From positions 15,637,701 through 15,701,700 of the forward strand of contig NC_092662.1 of assembly GCF_032118995.1 (NCBI RefSeq): a stretch of 64,000 nucleotides of DNA, given 5' to 3'. The DNA comes from Asterias amurensis (taxonomy: Eukaryota; Echinodermata; Asteroidea; Forcipulatida; Asteriidae). How positions within the stretch are numbered: the stretch's first letter is position 1; the number at the start of each line of letters is the position of its first letter. Both the position numbers and the translations under genes were made by a program. Positions 57,701 to 64,000 of the stretch are shown here, in pieces. Under the pieces are notes generated by a model, which had not been told where the DNA came from, made no database searches, and worked only from the letters and a program-made list of their open reading frames with translations.

Positions 57701-60700
57701 AATGTGAGAAACAGCTCCCTCTGAAGTGAAGTAGTTCTCAAGAAAGAAGTAATTTTCCACAAATTTGATGTCGAGACCTCAGATTTAGAATTTTGAGGCC
57801 TCGAAATCAAGCATCTGAAAGCACACAACTTCGTGTGACAAGGGTGTTTTTTTCTTTGATTATTATCTCGCAACTTTGATGACCGCTTGAGCTCAAATTT
57901 TCGTAGGTTTGTTACTGTATGCATACGTTGAGATACAGCAAGTGAAAAGACTGGTCTTTGATAATTACTAATAGTGTCCAGTGTCTTTAAGAGATTGAGA
58001 ACTGAGCAATACAACATTCTGAATAAAGGGCTTCAGGGCGTTTTCACTCGTTCATTGTACATGTACATGTAGGGTAATTAAGGGGCACCAAGGCTTGGAG
58101 TCAATCACCTTTGTTGCCTCTGTGAAATAAAGGCTTGTCAACATTTTAGGCCTGGAATTTCATTTTTGAGAGCAAGGGGCACTTACTTTTTGAAAATCTT
58201 AATAAGGAAACTAACAATGTACTGTAGTATGCATACATATTGGGGCACCTGGGCAACCTTGGCTTCCGTATTTTCACAATTTGATTGTTCACACAATTTT
58301 CTTGTCAATAGTGAGACACCATATTTTCAAGAGCTTCTTCCATTTTTTTATCTTCAAAGATAATTTTCTTACACTGGTTCCATTTGATTGGAATTGTCTT
58401 CCTGTGCACATTCGCCAGGCTGGTTCTTTATACTGTTTCAAAGTCTCTGTTCAAAACTCATTTGTTTGAAGCTGCTTATTTGTAATCTGCTATCTTGTTT
58501 TGTTTCTTTCACTTATTGTACATGCTTAGAGGCTTTTGTATTAGGGGCTTTACAAATGTCTTTGTTATTATCATTATTGGCGTCTCTTGTGCTATCAAAG
58601 TTCCTTTCGCATGCAAGCACACTTTGTTGCCTTCAATCAAATTGCCTGGAAAAAAACATCTCTTGAGGCAAGGTTTTCGTTCAGGAGTTGTCCGAATATT
58701 TTTTGTCTGCGGCCGCTCCCAAAAGGCAAGGCCATACTTAGCTTTTCTTTTTTAGATTTTGTTTCCAAGGAATTCTCACAGGGTTCTTCAAGAAAAAAAA
58801 GCTGCGCAATGCAGTGAATATTTTATAAAGACCCCTGTAGTGGTCGATCTGTAAACATTTCATGTGACTTTGATATCTTTGTTCAGTCGCTCGTTTTCAT
58901 TGTAACATCACTTCCTTTTTGCCTTGCAACAAATTTCAAAATAGACTTCAAAAGAAGAAATCCTTTTGTGCAGTTCTTCATTTCAAGCAACACAAGGAGG
59001 GCTATAAGCCGCTCTCCTTAAATTATTGAGGTGATCTCTTTGCACCCCCTTACATCTAAACTTCATAGCTTTAGTCACAAAAACAAGAGAGAGTCAGAAA
59101 CAAGCAAGGGTAGGATTTCCTCTCCGTTCTCCCTGTAGAATTGTTTACATCCATGCTACAGTTTAGCAAGGGACCCTTGCTAAATGTATTCTGCGCTTGT
59201 GTGGAAGGCTTTTTAGTCAGAGATTCCAGGATATGTTTTCTTATAAAAAGGGTAGGATTTCCCCTCAGTCCCTGCAGAATTCAGTAAAAAACACCCAATT
59301 CTCCGCCTTTCTTATAATTTTAGTGATGCCACATGTTGCATCGCTCGCAGTTTAGTTCCCCCCCCCCCTCAAAAAAAAAAGGGAAATGTGTGGTTAGCCC
59401 TGGGATCCCTGGATGGCTGGTGCCCTGCAAGAGTGGAGGGAGAGTCATACAGACTAGGGGTCATCTGTAGGGCAGTTCCAGTACACTTCCTGTGTGGAAA
59501 TAACCGGTGCCCCATCATTACACTCCCTCTGAGGGTTTTGAGGTTCTGTTTGGGCTGGTGCTGCAAAGTACATGTAGCTGCGGTGGTGTGTACAGTACAC
59601 CCGCTGTGCGGTAGGCCCCACACTGTAATTAGGCCTGCAAATTCCACATGAAATAATGTGTAATGCTCTAAAAAATGTCTCAAGGTTGGTCATCAGACAT
59701 GTTGTCAAAACATTTTGATGCTTCATTTGTATTGCCCTGCGGGAAAACTTTTTTTAAGGGGGGGAGGGTTTTGGGAGAGGGGTTATTTGCGAAGGTCAGG
59801 GACTTGTCAGACGGATGCATGGAAATGTGTTTAACAGAGTTAGGTTGGGTGCTGTGGAGTGGGGTTGGGGTTATTTCCTGTGTATTCTGTTAGGAAGTCA
59901 AAAGGGGAAAGGTTAATGTACTGTGCACGTAAACATTCTCACATTCATGTAGTATGAGTACTATTTGGTTGCACATGAGGGCAATATTCATGTGTGTGAA
60001 ATACAGGCCTTAAAATAACCCACGGCACCCGCAGCAGATGCTGTGGTGCCCTGTGCTTTTGCTGCGGTGCCCTTGCAAAGTTCGCCAAGCAGGCATGATT
60101 CTTCCTACATGTACATGCACTTTAGTCTGTTTTGTGTGCCTTTGGAAAAATTGTACAAATTGTGCTTAAATAGCCTGAAATGTCTATTATAGCCTATAAA
60201 CCATGCATGAAGATCAGCCCTTGTAAAAGATAAAATGTATTCCTATTTGTTTTCCAAGAACAAAAATATCATGTCTGATCTGCTGCCACTAGTATGATAT
60301 ATTATCAAGAAATTTAGGTGGTCATAATTTTATACAAAAGTAAATTTATGTTTTTTTTATTTTATCTTGTTGACTTTGCAGATTCGATAAACTCCATCAC
60401 GTCCATCCAGTCGCCCACCAGTACGATGGGCTCACCCCCGCCGATGTCGAACAATCGCAACATGGGTTCCCCTCCACTCATAACGTCCCCGTCGCTCGTA
60501 CACGGCGGCATGATGCACCCACAAGCCATGCAGTCGCCGACCCTCAGCAGTATGGGATCGGTGTCATCGGTCTCGTCACAGGAGGACATCAAGCCCATGA
60601 TCGGGCCCTCCGGTATCCCAACCCACCCCATGTCACAGTCCATGATGTCACATATGTCATTGTCACCGTCGTCACTGCTCAACCAAGGGGCGCATTCGCC

Positions 60701-62167
60701 GCTGGGCATGCCCGGGTCGTCAATGAATAAAGGAATTTGTGCTGTGTGCGGAGACAGAGCATCCGGTAAGAAGGAATACAATGTGTCAATAGACCTCACA
60801 AAATGCAAACAGCGCCCTTACTGAATGATAATTATAATTAATTCATAATACAAGGTCTTATATATAGCGCATTTCACAATTAACATCTCAATGCTCTTTT
60901 CATTAGTGTTCTGGTCATTGGGCCAATAACATTCCTTTTAAAATCTCAGCTCCCTGGGGAATATGACAGCCTGAGCTAGTGGCTTTTTCATACACAATTT
61001 CAACCTCTACCCTCGCAGGTACACGTTTACTTTGTACCTCTGGGTGAAGAGAAGCAATTGTAGTATTTGCATCTTGCTCAAGGACACAAGTGTCACGACC
61101 GGGATTCGAACCCACACTCTAATTATTTAAAGCCATTGGACACTTTCGGTAAACAGTATTGTCCAAGGCCCACACTTCGTGTATCACAACTTACATAAAA
61201 TAACAAACCTGTGAAAATTTAGGCTCAATCGGTCATCGGAGTGGGGAGAAAATAATGGGAAAACCCACCCTTGTTTACACACGTTTCGCCGTGTCATGAC
61301 ATATGTTTAAAATAAATCTGTAAATCTCGATATCGAGAATTGATATTGTTTTAATGTTTTCTCAAAAAGTAAAGCATTTCATTGAATAATATTTCAGGAG
61401 AAGTCTTTCACCATTACCTTCTGTAAACCCTGTAAGTTATTTGTTAATCTGTGAACTTTTATTTTTTTCTGTTCCGAAAGTGTCCAATGGCTTTAACCAC
61501 CAGAACATGAATTCCATGCTCTTAAAGGAACACGTTGGTCTTTGAAAAGCGTTTGTATTCGTTTTTTATAAAATGCATATGGGTAGAAAGATGTTGTAAA
61601 AGTAGAATACAATGATCCACGCAAACATGCCTCGAAATTGCGTGGTTTTCCTTTTACCTCGTCGACTAACACGTCGGCCATTTATGGGGGTCAAAATTTT
61701 GACTCCCATAAATGGCCGACCGTGTTAGTTCTCACAGTAGAAGGAAAACCACGCAATTTCGAGGCAAACTTGTGTGGATCATTGTATTCTACTTTTAAAA
61801 CATCTTTCCAACCATATGCATTATATACAAAACGGTTACAAACGCTTTTGTTTTGACCAACTCGTCCGATCCAAGGCAACGTGTTCCTTTAACTACTCGG
61901 CCATGACACCCTACAATAATAAACCAATATTATTATTATTATTAAACTCTTGATCTACTTTAATCCCCTTGATCATGTCCCATACAGGTAAGCACTATGG
62001 AGTCTACAGCTGTGAGGGGTGTAAAGGGTTCTTCAAGAGGACCGTCAGGAAAGAACTGTCCTACTCCTGTCGAGATGACCGCAATTGTATTGTAGACAAA
62101 CGCCAGAGAAATCGCTGCCAGTACTGCCGCTACCAGAAATGCATTGCCATGGGCATGAGGAGAGAAG
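39732..62167 (+). CDS. RXR: Retinoid X receptor (NR2B), 5' part: A/B domain and DNA-binding domain
   Basis: RXR is the common heterodimer partner of class II nuclear receptors and binds direct AGGTCA repeats. Three coding exons are visible: 39732-39753 (22 nt, MDNMSNI), 60382-60765 and 61988-62167; the introns are about 20.6 kb and 1.2 kb. Reading phase is kept (1, 1, then 1 leaving the window). The A/B domain is Ser/Pro/Met-rich and contains SSQEDIKP, matching human SSEDIKP. The DBD has all zinc ligands of both C4 fingers: Cys127, 130, 144, 147 and Cys163, 169, 179, 182. Its P-box CEGCKG and the following FFKRTVRK are those of RXR. The first intron-exon boundary inside the DBD falls between the two Cys pairs of finger 1. 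The hinge and ligand-binding domain are beyond base 64000. Confidence 0.95.
40458..40588. mobile_element. IR-5 element, RXR intron 1
   Basis: Bounded by GGATAACTTTCCGTATGGCG and GTGGTGGCGCCATACGGAAAC. It is ~700 bp after the RXR start exon. Confidence 0.75.
41096..41478. mobile_element. TTAA-4 element in RXR intron 1
   Basis: Second copy of the family at 29956-30337, same orientation, with TTAAAGGAACGTTACAGAATTG at the left and CAATTCTGTAATGTTCATTTAA at the right. Confidence 0.75.
42530..42625 (+). mobile_element. tRNA-Leu-derived SINE head, decayed, RXR intron 1
   Basis: GTGTCGTGGCCGAGTGGATAAGAG is intact, while the B-box is damaged (GGGTTTGAGTGAG). Confidence 0.55.
42830..43170. repeat. 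Palindrome-rich ATATCGCGATAT region, RXR intron 1
   Basis: Many self-complementary strings such as AATATCGCGATA, TATATCGCGATATATG and AATCGATATTG over ~340 bp. Could be a decayed palindromic satellite. Confidence 0.7.
44393..44560. repeat. Interspersed 'GGCACCAAGGCA' repeat, representative copy
   Basis: A family around GATACTTCACAGAGGCAACG ... TGCCTTGGTGCCCTTGAAATG ... AAATGCCTTGGTGCC. Other copies: ~45440-45590, 52950-53115 (same orientation); 4648-4740, 41749-41925, 46787-46970, 50741-50915, 58080-58145 (reverse). Related GGGCAAGGCC..GGGCAC stretches: 3265-3420, 32822-32965, 51285-51390, 58145-58260. Confidence 0.65.
44818..45058. mobile_element. TTAA-3 foldback element, half copy
   Basis: Only one arm is recognisable: AAGTGGCCGACCATG near 44887 and ACCAACTTGCCCGATCCAAGGCAACATGTCCCTTTAA at the end. 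Diverged relic in RXR intron 1. Confidence 0.5.
45108..45370. repeat. 130-bp tandem duplication, RXR intron 1
   Basis: GAAAGAACAATAAACC starts at 45111 and again at 45241, and the following sequence (TGATTCTAC ... GGTTCATTCTTTCATC ... TTTGTATTTGTTT) is shared. Confidence 0.9.
47363..47556. repeat. 97-bp tandem duplication, RXR intron 1
   Basis: CGTTTTTATGAAAAGTACATT begins at 47363 and 47460. The two units differ by only a few bases. A third, more diverged version of the surrounding sequence occurs at ~47690-47890 (TGACTATTTTTAGAA, ACACTCATTTTTGGTTCGC). Confidence 0.9.
48019..48375. mobile_element. TTAA-1 element in RXR intron 1
   Basis: Both ends are clear: TTAAAGACACTGGACACTATTGG and CCAATAGTGTCCACTGCC followed by TTTAA. 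The central palindrome is recognisable at ~48165-48215. Confidence 0.75.
49757..49847. repeat. ~22-bp minisatellite, four units, RXR intron 1
   Basis: Units of the form GGTGTCAGAACATACATCAGG in tandem with small changes. Confidence 0.85.
50130..50310. mobile_element. TTAA-1 element, partial
   Basis: Only the right half is present (from GAGTGAGAAATTACTTC through CCATTGCTCGTTACCAAG to the GTGCCTTTAA end). Other fragments of this family are at ~455-605, 14984-15040 and 46548-46600. Confidence 0.6.
51453..51835. mobile_element. TTAA-1 element in RXR intron 1 (cluster copy 1)
   Basis: TTAAAGGCAGTGGACACT at left and GTCCACTGCCTTTAA at right. The palindrome GATTTCGAGACCTCAG ... TTGAGGTCTCGAAATC is at ~51615-51660. 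First of five same-orientation copies. Confidence 0.8.
52303..52673. mobile_element. TTAA-1 element in RXR intron 1 (cluster copy 2)
   Basis: TTAAAGGCAGTGGACAC at left and AGTGTCCAGTGTCTTTAA at right, with a slightly shortened palindrome. Same orientation as its neighbours. Confidence 0.8.
54923..55308. mobile_element. TTAA-1 element in RXR intron 1 (cluster copy 3)
   Basis: Well-preserved copy with TTAAAGGCAGTGGACACT at the left. The right end reads AGTGTCCAGTGTCTTTAGG, so the final TTAA is mutated. Confidence 0.8.
55486..55878. mobile_element. TTAA-1 element in RXR intron 1 (cluster copy 4)
   Basis: Complete copy with both TTAA ends, only ~180 bp from copy 3 and in the same orientation. 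It carries a small insertion (ACATTGT) near 55616. Confidence 0.8.
57603..57990. mobile_element. TTAA-1 element in RXR intron 1 (cluster copy 5)
   Basis: Complete copy: TTAAAGGCAGTGGACACT to AGTGTCCAGTGTCTTTAA, same orientation as copies 1-4. Confidence 0.8.
58385..58480 (+). mobile_element. LINE ORF2 C-terminus relic with frameshift, RXR intron 1
   Basis: [18 protein letters not shown] in one frame continues as [18 protein letters not shown] in another. Together these match the WNxLPxxIRxAxSLxxFKxxLKTHLFxxAY signature of LINE ORF2 C-termini. The one-base frameshift shows it is not active. Confidence 0.6.
60382..60765 (+). CDS. RXR: RXR coding exon 2: A/B (AF-1) domain and start of zinc finger 1
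   Basis: This exon encodes about 128 residues. It is rich in Ser, Pro, Met and Gly, typical of a disordered activation domain, and includes SSQEDIKP before the DBD. It ends with [10 protein letters not shown], the first Cys pair of finger 1, and a donor GTAAGA inside the Gly codon. It is much more CpG-rich than the surrounding intron. Confidence 0.94.
61127..61496. mobile_element. TTAA-2 element inside the SINE
   Basis: TTAAAGCCATTGGACACTTTCGG at left and CCGAAAGTGTCCAATGGC plus TTTAA at right; the best-preserved TTAA-2 ends in the window. Confidence 0.8.
61522..61892. mobile_element. TTAA-3 foldback element inside the SINE
   Basis: Second full foldback copy. The arms fold about ~61700 on GACTCCCATAAATGGCCG, and the ends are TTAAAGGAACACGTTGG and CCAAGGCAACGTGTTCC plus TTTAA. 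The left arm lacks the ~15 bp GATCGGTCGAG stretch. Confidence 0.8.
61988..62167 (+). CDS. RXR: RXR coding exon 3: remainder of DNA-binding domain
   Basis: Encodes [19 protein letters not shown] onward, through the second zinc finger ([19 protein letters not shown]) to AMGMRRE, with donor GTAAGG at 62168. Differences from human RXRA are mostly conservative. The acceptor (CATACAG) begins 95 nt after a nested repeat composite ends at 61892. Confidence 0.96.
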
Positions 62168-63077
62168 GTAAGGAAGACAAAATGTGTTTATTTGTAGAAC
62201 TATAGACCTCTTGAATGTGATGTCACACGCTTAAAAGGCGCCCTCACTGGGTCAAAGAAGCGCCCTCACTGGGGTTGGACGATAGCTGGTCTTTGTGCGT
62301 AAAAATTACACCTGAGCTCAGCGTCCTTGTAGCGTTGTCGTGTTATGCAAGGAGTCTATATTTTATACCAAGGGTTCTCCCCAGATGCACAAGCACGGTA
62401 GCATATCAAGCCGATGCACGCAAAGTGCTCGCCGATTGCGCAAATGTTTGCCGATAAGCAAACAATATGAAGTAAAAATACTATCAAAATGATCAAGATA
62501 AAACCATTTTGAATACTCTAGATTCCACAGTGCGGCTTTTGAAACAAAGATAAAAACCAAGTACAAAATTTTGCGAAAACATTGTTTCAATTCAGCGTTG
62601 CTTCGGCCAAACAAAACAAATTTGATCTAGAGTGCCTAGAAAAAACCTGGGGAGAACCTTAATGCCCAATGTGATAAATTTGTTGATAGCACCCTGGCAT
62701 GTCTCCACTGACTGTGTTGACATGTAGAGTAGCTTGAACATCTGACGTCACATTTCCAGGCTTGTGAATAACACCAGATACCTGCCTTGAGTGCCTGGCA
62801 AGATCCTGTCAGACGAACCTTTGACCTTGTATCTATTTCACATGGAGAATCGCAGTTAGTTCACACACATGTACATATTATTACATTCAATTACCAAATT
62901 ACAGGCATGTACATATACAATCATTGTACAGGGTGCGACGACCGAAAGTGCAGCTGAAAGACATCATATTGGACCAATCAAAACACAGATATAGAAAGCT
63001 TTTGAATCACTTCATGTTAATACAACGAAATCAGTGTATCCATTAAAATCATTGGGTCTGTAAGACCAGCTGTCGAT

Positions 63078-63418
63078 TTCACCAAACTCTTTCTAACTTA
63101 GGATTAATTTTAGGACTTAGGACGACTTCAGTTCAGTATCCAAAGACATAGGATGCATTGAACCCATTCTAAGTTAAGAGATAGGATTAATCCCAGCGTT
63201 TTGTGAAATCGGCTGCAGTACCTGTCTTTATAAAGATAGGGGATCAGTCTAGGTCCCGAGTTTCAGAAGATCTTCACTGATCTTCTCATTTCTTAGGACT
63301 TCGGCATCTTCAGTTCCGTATCTAAAGACGTAGGACGCATTAAACCCATTCTAAGTTAGGACGGGTTACTCGTCCTAACTCGAGATAGGATAATTCCCAG
63401 CGTTTTGTGGAATCGGCT
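63078..63418. repeat. Two tandem-like copies of a CTAACTTAGGATTAAT element
   Basis: Each runs from a TTTCTAACTTAGGATTAAT- or TTTCTTAGGACTTCGG-like left part through GGACGCATTRAACCCATTCTAA to AGCGTTTTGTGRAATCGGCTGC. The intervening 80 bp (AGTACCTGTCTTTAT...GATCTTCTCATTTC) is itself repeated after the second copy, so the whole ~210 bp block was duplicated. Confidence 0.65.
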
Positions 63419-63534
63419 GCAGTACCTGTCTTTATCCTTGCAGATAAAGACAGCAGGGAACCAGCCTAAGTCCCGAAGGAGCTTTTCAGAAGATCTTCAC
63501 TGATCTTCTCATTTCTCCTTTTCCACCAATCATC

Positions 63535-63793
63535 ACCTGGGCCCACTTTCATGGCGCTGCTTACTACTGAATTCTGCTCTTACAATCACCATTCTCTGCT
63601 TACTGTGCAAGCGCTAAATATATCTGCGCTAGCTGTGTAAGCGAAGAATGCCTAGTAACGAGGAGTATTCATGCGCATAAGCAAAAATTCAATGCTAACC
63701 TGTGAAATGTGCTTGACGTACATGTAAGTGTGAAATTCCCTGCTTTTGTAAGAGCCGATGGTACATGTAAGCAGAGCTGTGAGTTTGGGCCCA
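63535..63793. mobile_element. IR-6 element at right end of window (RXR intron)
   Basis: CACCTGGGCCCACTTTCATGGCGCTGCTTAC to its diverged complement GAGTTTGGGCCCAGC; the same subfamily as 16117-16372. Confidence 0.65.
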
Positions 63794-64000
63794 GCTTTGT
63801 TTAGGGTCTTGTGTGCACATTTATGTCTCTTTGAAGTCAGTATTTTTTCCATGGAGCAAAAATTTGCTTAGCATGAAATTTCTTCCTTGATAAAAACAGG
63901 TTACCAACCAAATTTCTTTTTGTTGCATATTGATTGTTACTGGTATTAAGCTGTTGTTTGCTTATCCTGAAAATCTCACAAAAATTTGGTTGGTAATGCT

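Larger units (their letters stand above)
39754..60381. other. RXR intron 1 (~20.6 kb), repeat-filled
   Basis: Delimited by the donor GTGAGTAG after exon 1 and the acceptor TTTGCAG before exon 2. I find no other gene inside. A CpG-richer stretch at ~56430-56780 (many CGCTCGCTCACTCGCGG-type strings) could be an alternative promoter. The rest is repeats and AT-rich sequence, including the five-copy TTAA-1 cluster. Confidence 0.6.
60838..61920 (-). mobile_element. SINE split by two TTAA elements (nested composite), RXR intron 2
   Basis: On the minus strand the SINE head reads GGTGTCATGGCCGAGTAG (from ~61915), then a TTAA-3 element (61522-61892), then CATGGAATTCATGTTCTGG, then a TTAA-2 element (61127-61496), then GAGTGTGGGTTCGAATCCCGG and the body to ~60838. 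Removing both insertions restores a continuous tRNA-Leu-like head. The composite ends ~70-95 bp before the RXR DBD exon. Confidence 0.75.
62168..64000. other. RXR intron after the DBD exon, running out of the window
   Basis: No further exon recognised; the hinge that follows MRRE in RXR is not seen. Contains two copies of the CTAACTTAGGATTAAT element (~63078-63212 and ~63288-63418) and an IR-6 element (63535-63793). Confidence 0.6.

Noticed and set aside
58495..58817. Overlapping plus-strand frames as a small membrane protein gene
   Set aside because: They begin inside a LINE ORF2 relic and continue into its 3' non-coding part; the frameshift and lack of splice sites argue against a gene.
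60362..60808. 148-codon minus-strand open frame opposite RXR exon 2
   Set aside because: Shadow of the RXR A/B exon, whose plus-strand reading gives the nuclear receptor sequence.

Overview
This is a eukaryotic, intron-rich, AT-rich genomic window that carries parts or all of four conserved animal genes embedded in dense short repeats. The protein sequences and the repeat style (a tRNA-Leu-like SINE, many TTAA-flanked inverted-repeat elements, frequent TACATGTA strings) point to a marine invertebrate deuterostome. An echinoderm, perhaps a sea star, is my best guess; the class is uncertain. No gene is an uninterrupted open reading frame. I built the models by hand from GT-AG splice sites, reading phase and family resemblance.

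Layout, left to right. (1) 2879-21793, minus strand: NUP214, the FG nucleoporin of the cytoplasmic face of the nuclear pore. 31 coding exons (2107 codons) are visible, but the last exon is not found. (2) 23369-26528, plus strand: VAMP4, a trans-Golgi/endosome R-SNARE, complete in six coding exons (146 aa), head-to-head with NUP214. (3) 30425-35259, minus strand: TMCO1, an ER membrane protein, complete in six coding exons (183 aa), tail-to-tail with VAMP4. (4) 39732 to beyond 62167, plus strand: a retinoid X receptor (NR2B). It has a 22-nt coding first exon, a 20.6 kb first intron, an A/B-domain exon and a DNA-binding-domain exon; the ligand-binding domain lies beyond the right edge.

The four proteins act in unrelated processes (nuclear export, Golgi SNARE fusion, ER calcium/membrane insertion, transcription), so their proximity is best read as old linkage rather than as a pathway. 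In human, NUP214 and RXRA share 9q34, while TMCO1, RXRG and VAMP4 share 1q23-24. Both regions belong to the MHC paralogon, so this window looks like a pre-duplication version of that linkage.

Between and within the genes I recognise several repeat families. Four end in TTAA: a ~380 bp family with about 15 full or partial copies, a ~370 bp family with 4, a ~370-390 bp foldback family with 2 plus a half, and a ~383 bp family with 2. There are also an inverted-repeat family with GGCGCC-containing ends, a GGGCCCAATTTCAT-ended family, a CTAACTTAGGATTAAT family, a tRNA-Leu-like SINE, three LINE 3'-end relics, a 1026 bp Tc1/mariner-like element nested in another element, and several tandem repeats including a long (CTCCCC)n tract.

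I did not find a clearly novel biological system. The best leads are the ancestral linkage, seven consecutive frame-neutral FG exons, an orphan amidohydrolase-like first exon, a pair of CTCF-like motifs in the NUP214/VAMP4 promoter region, and repeat nesting that can be ordered in time.
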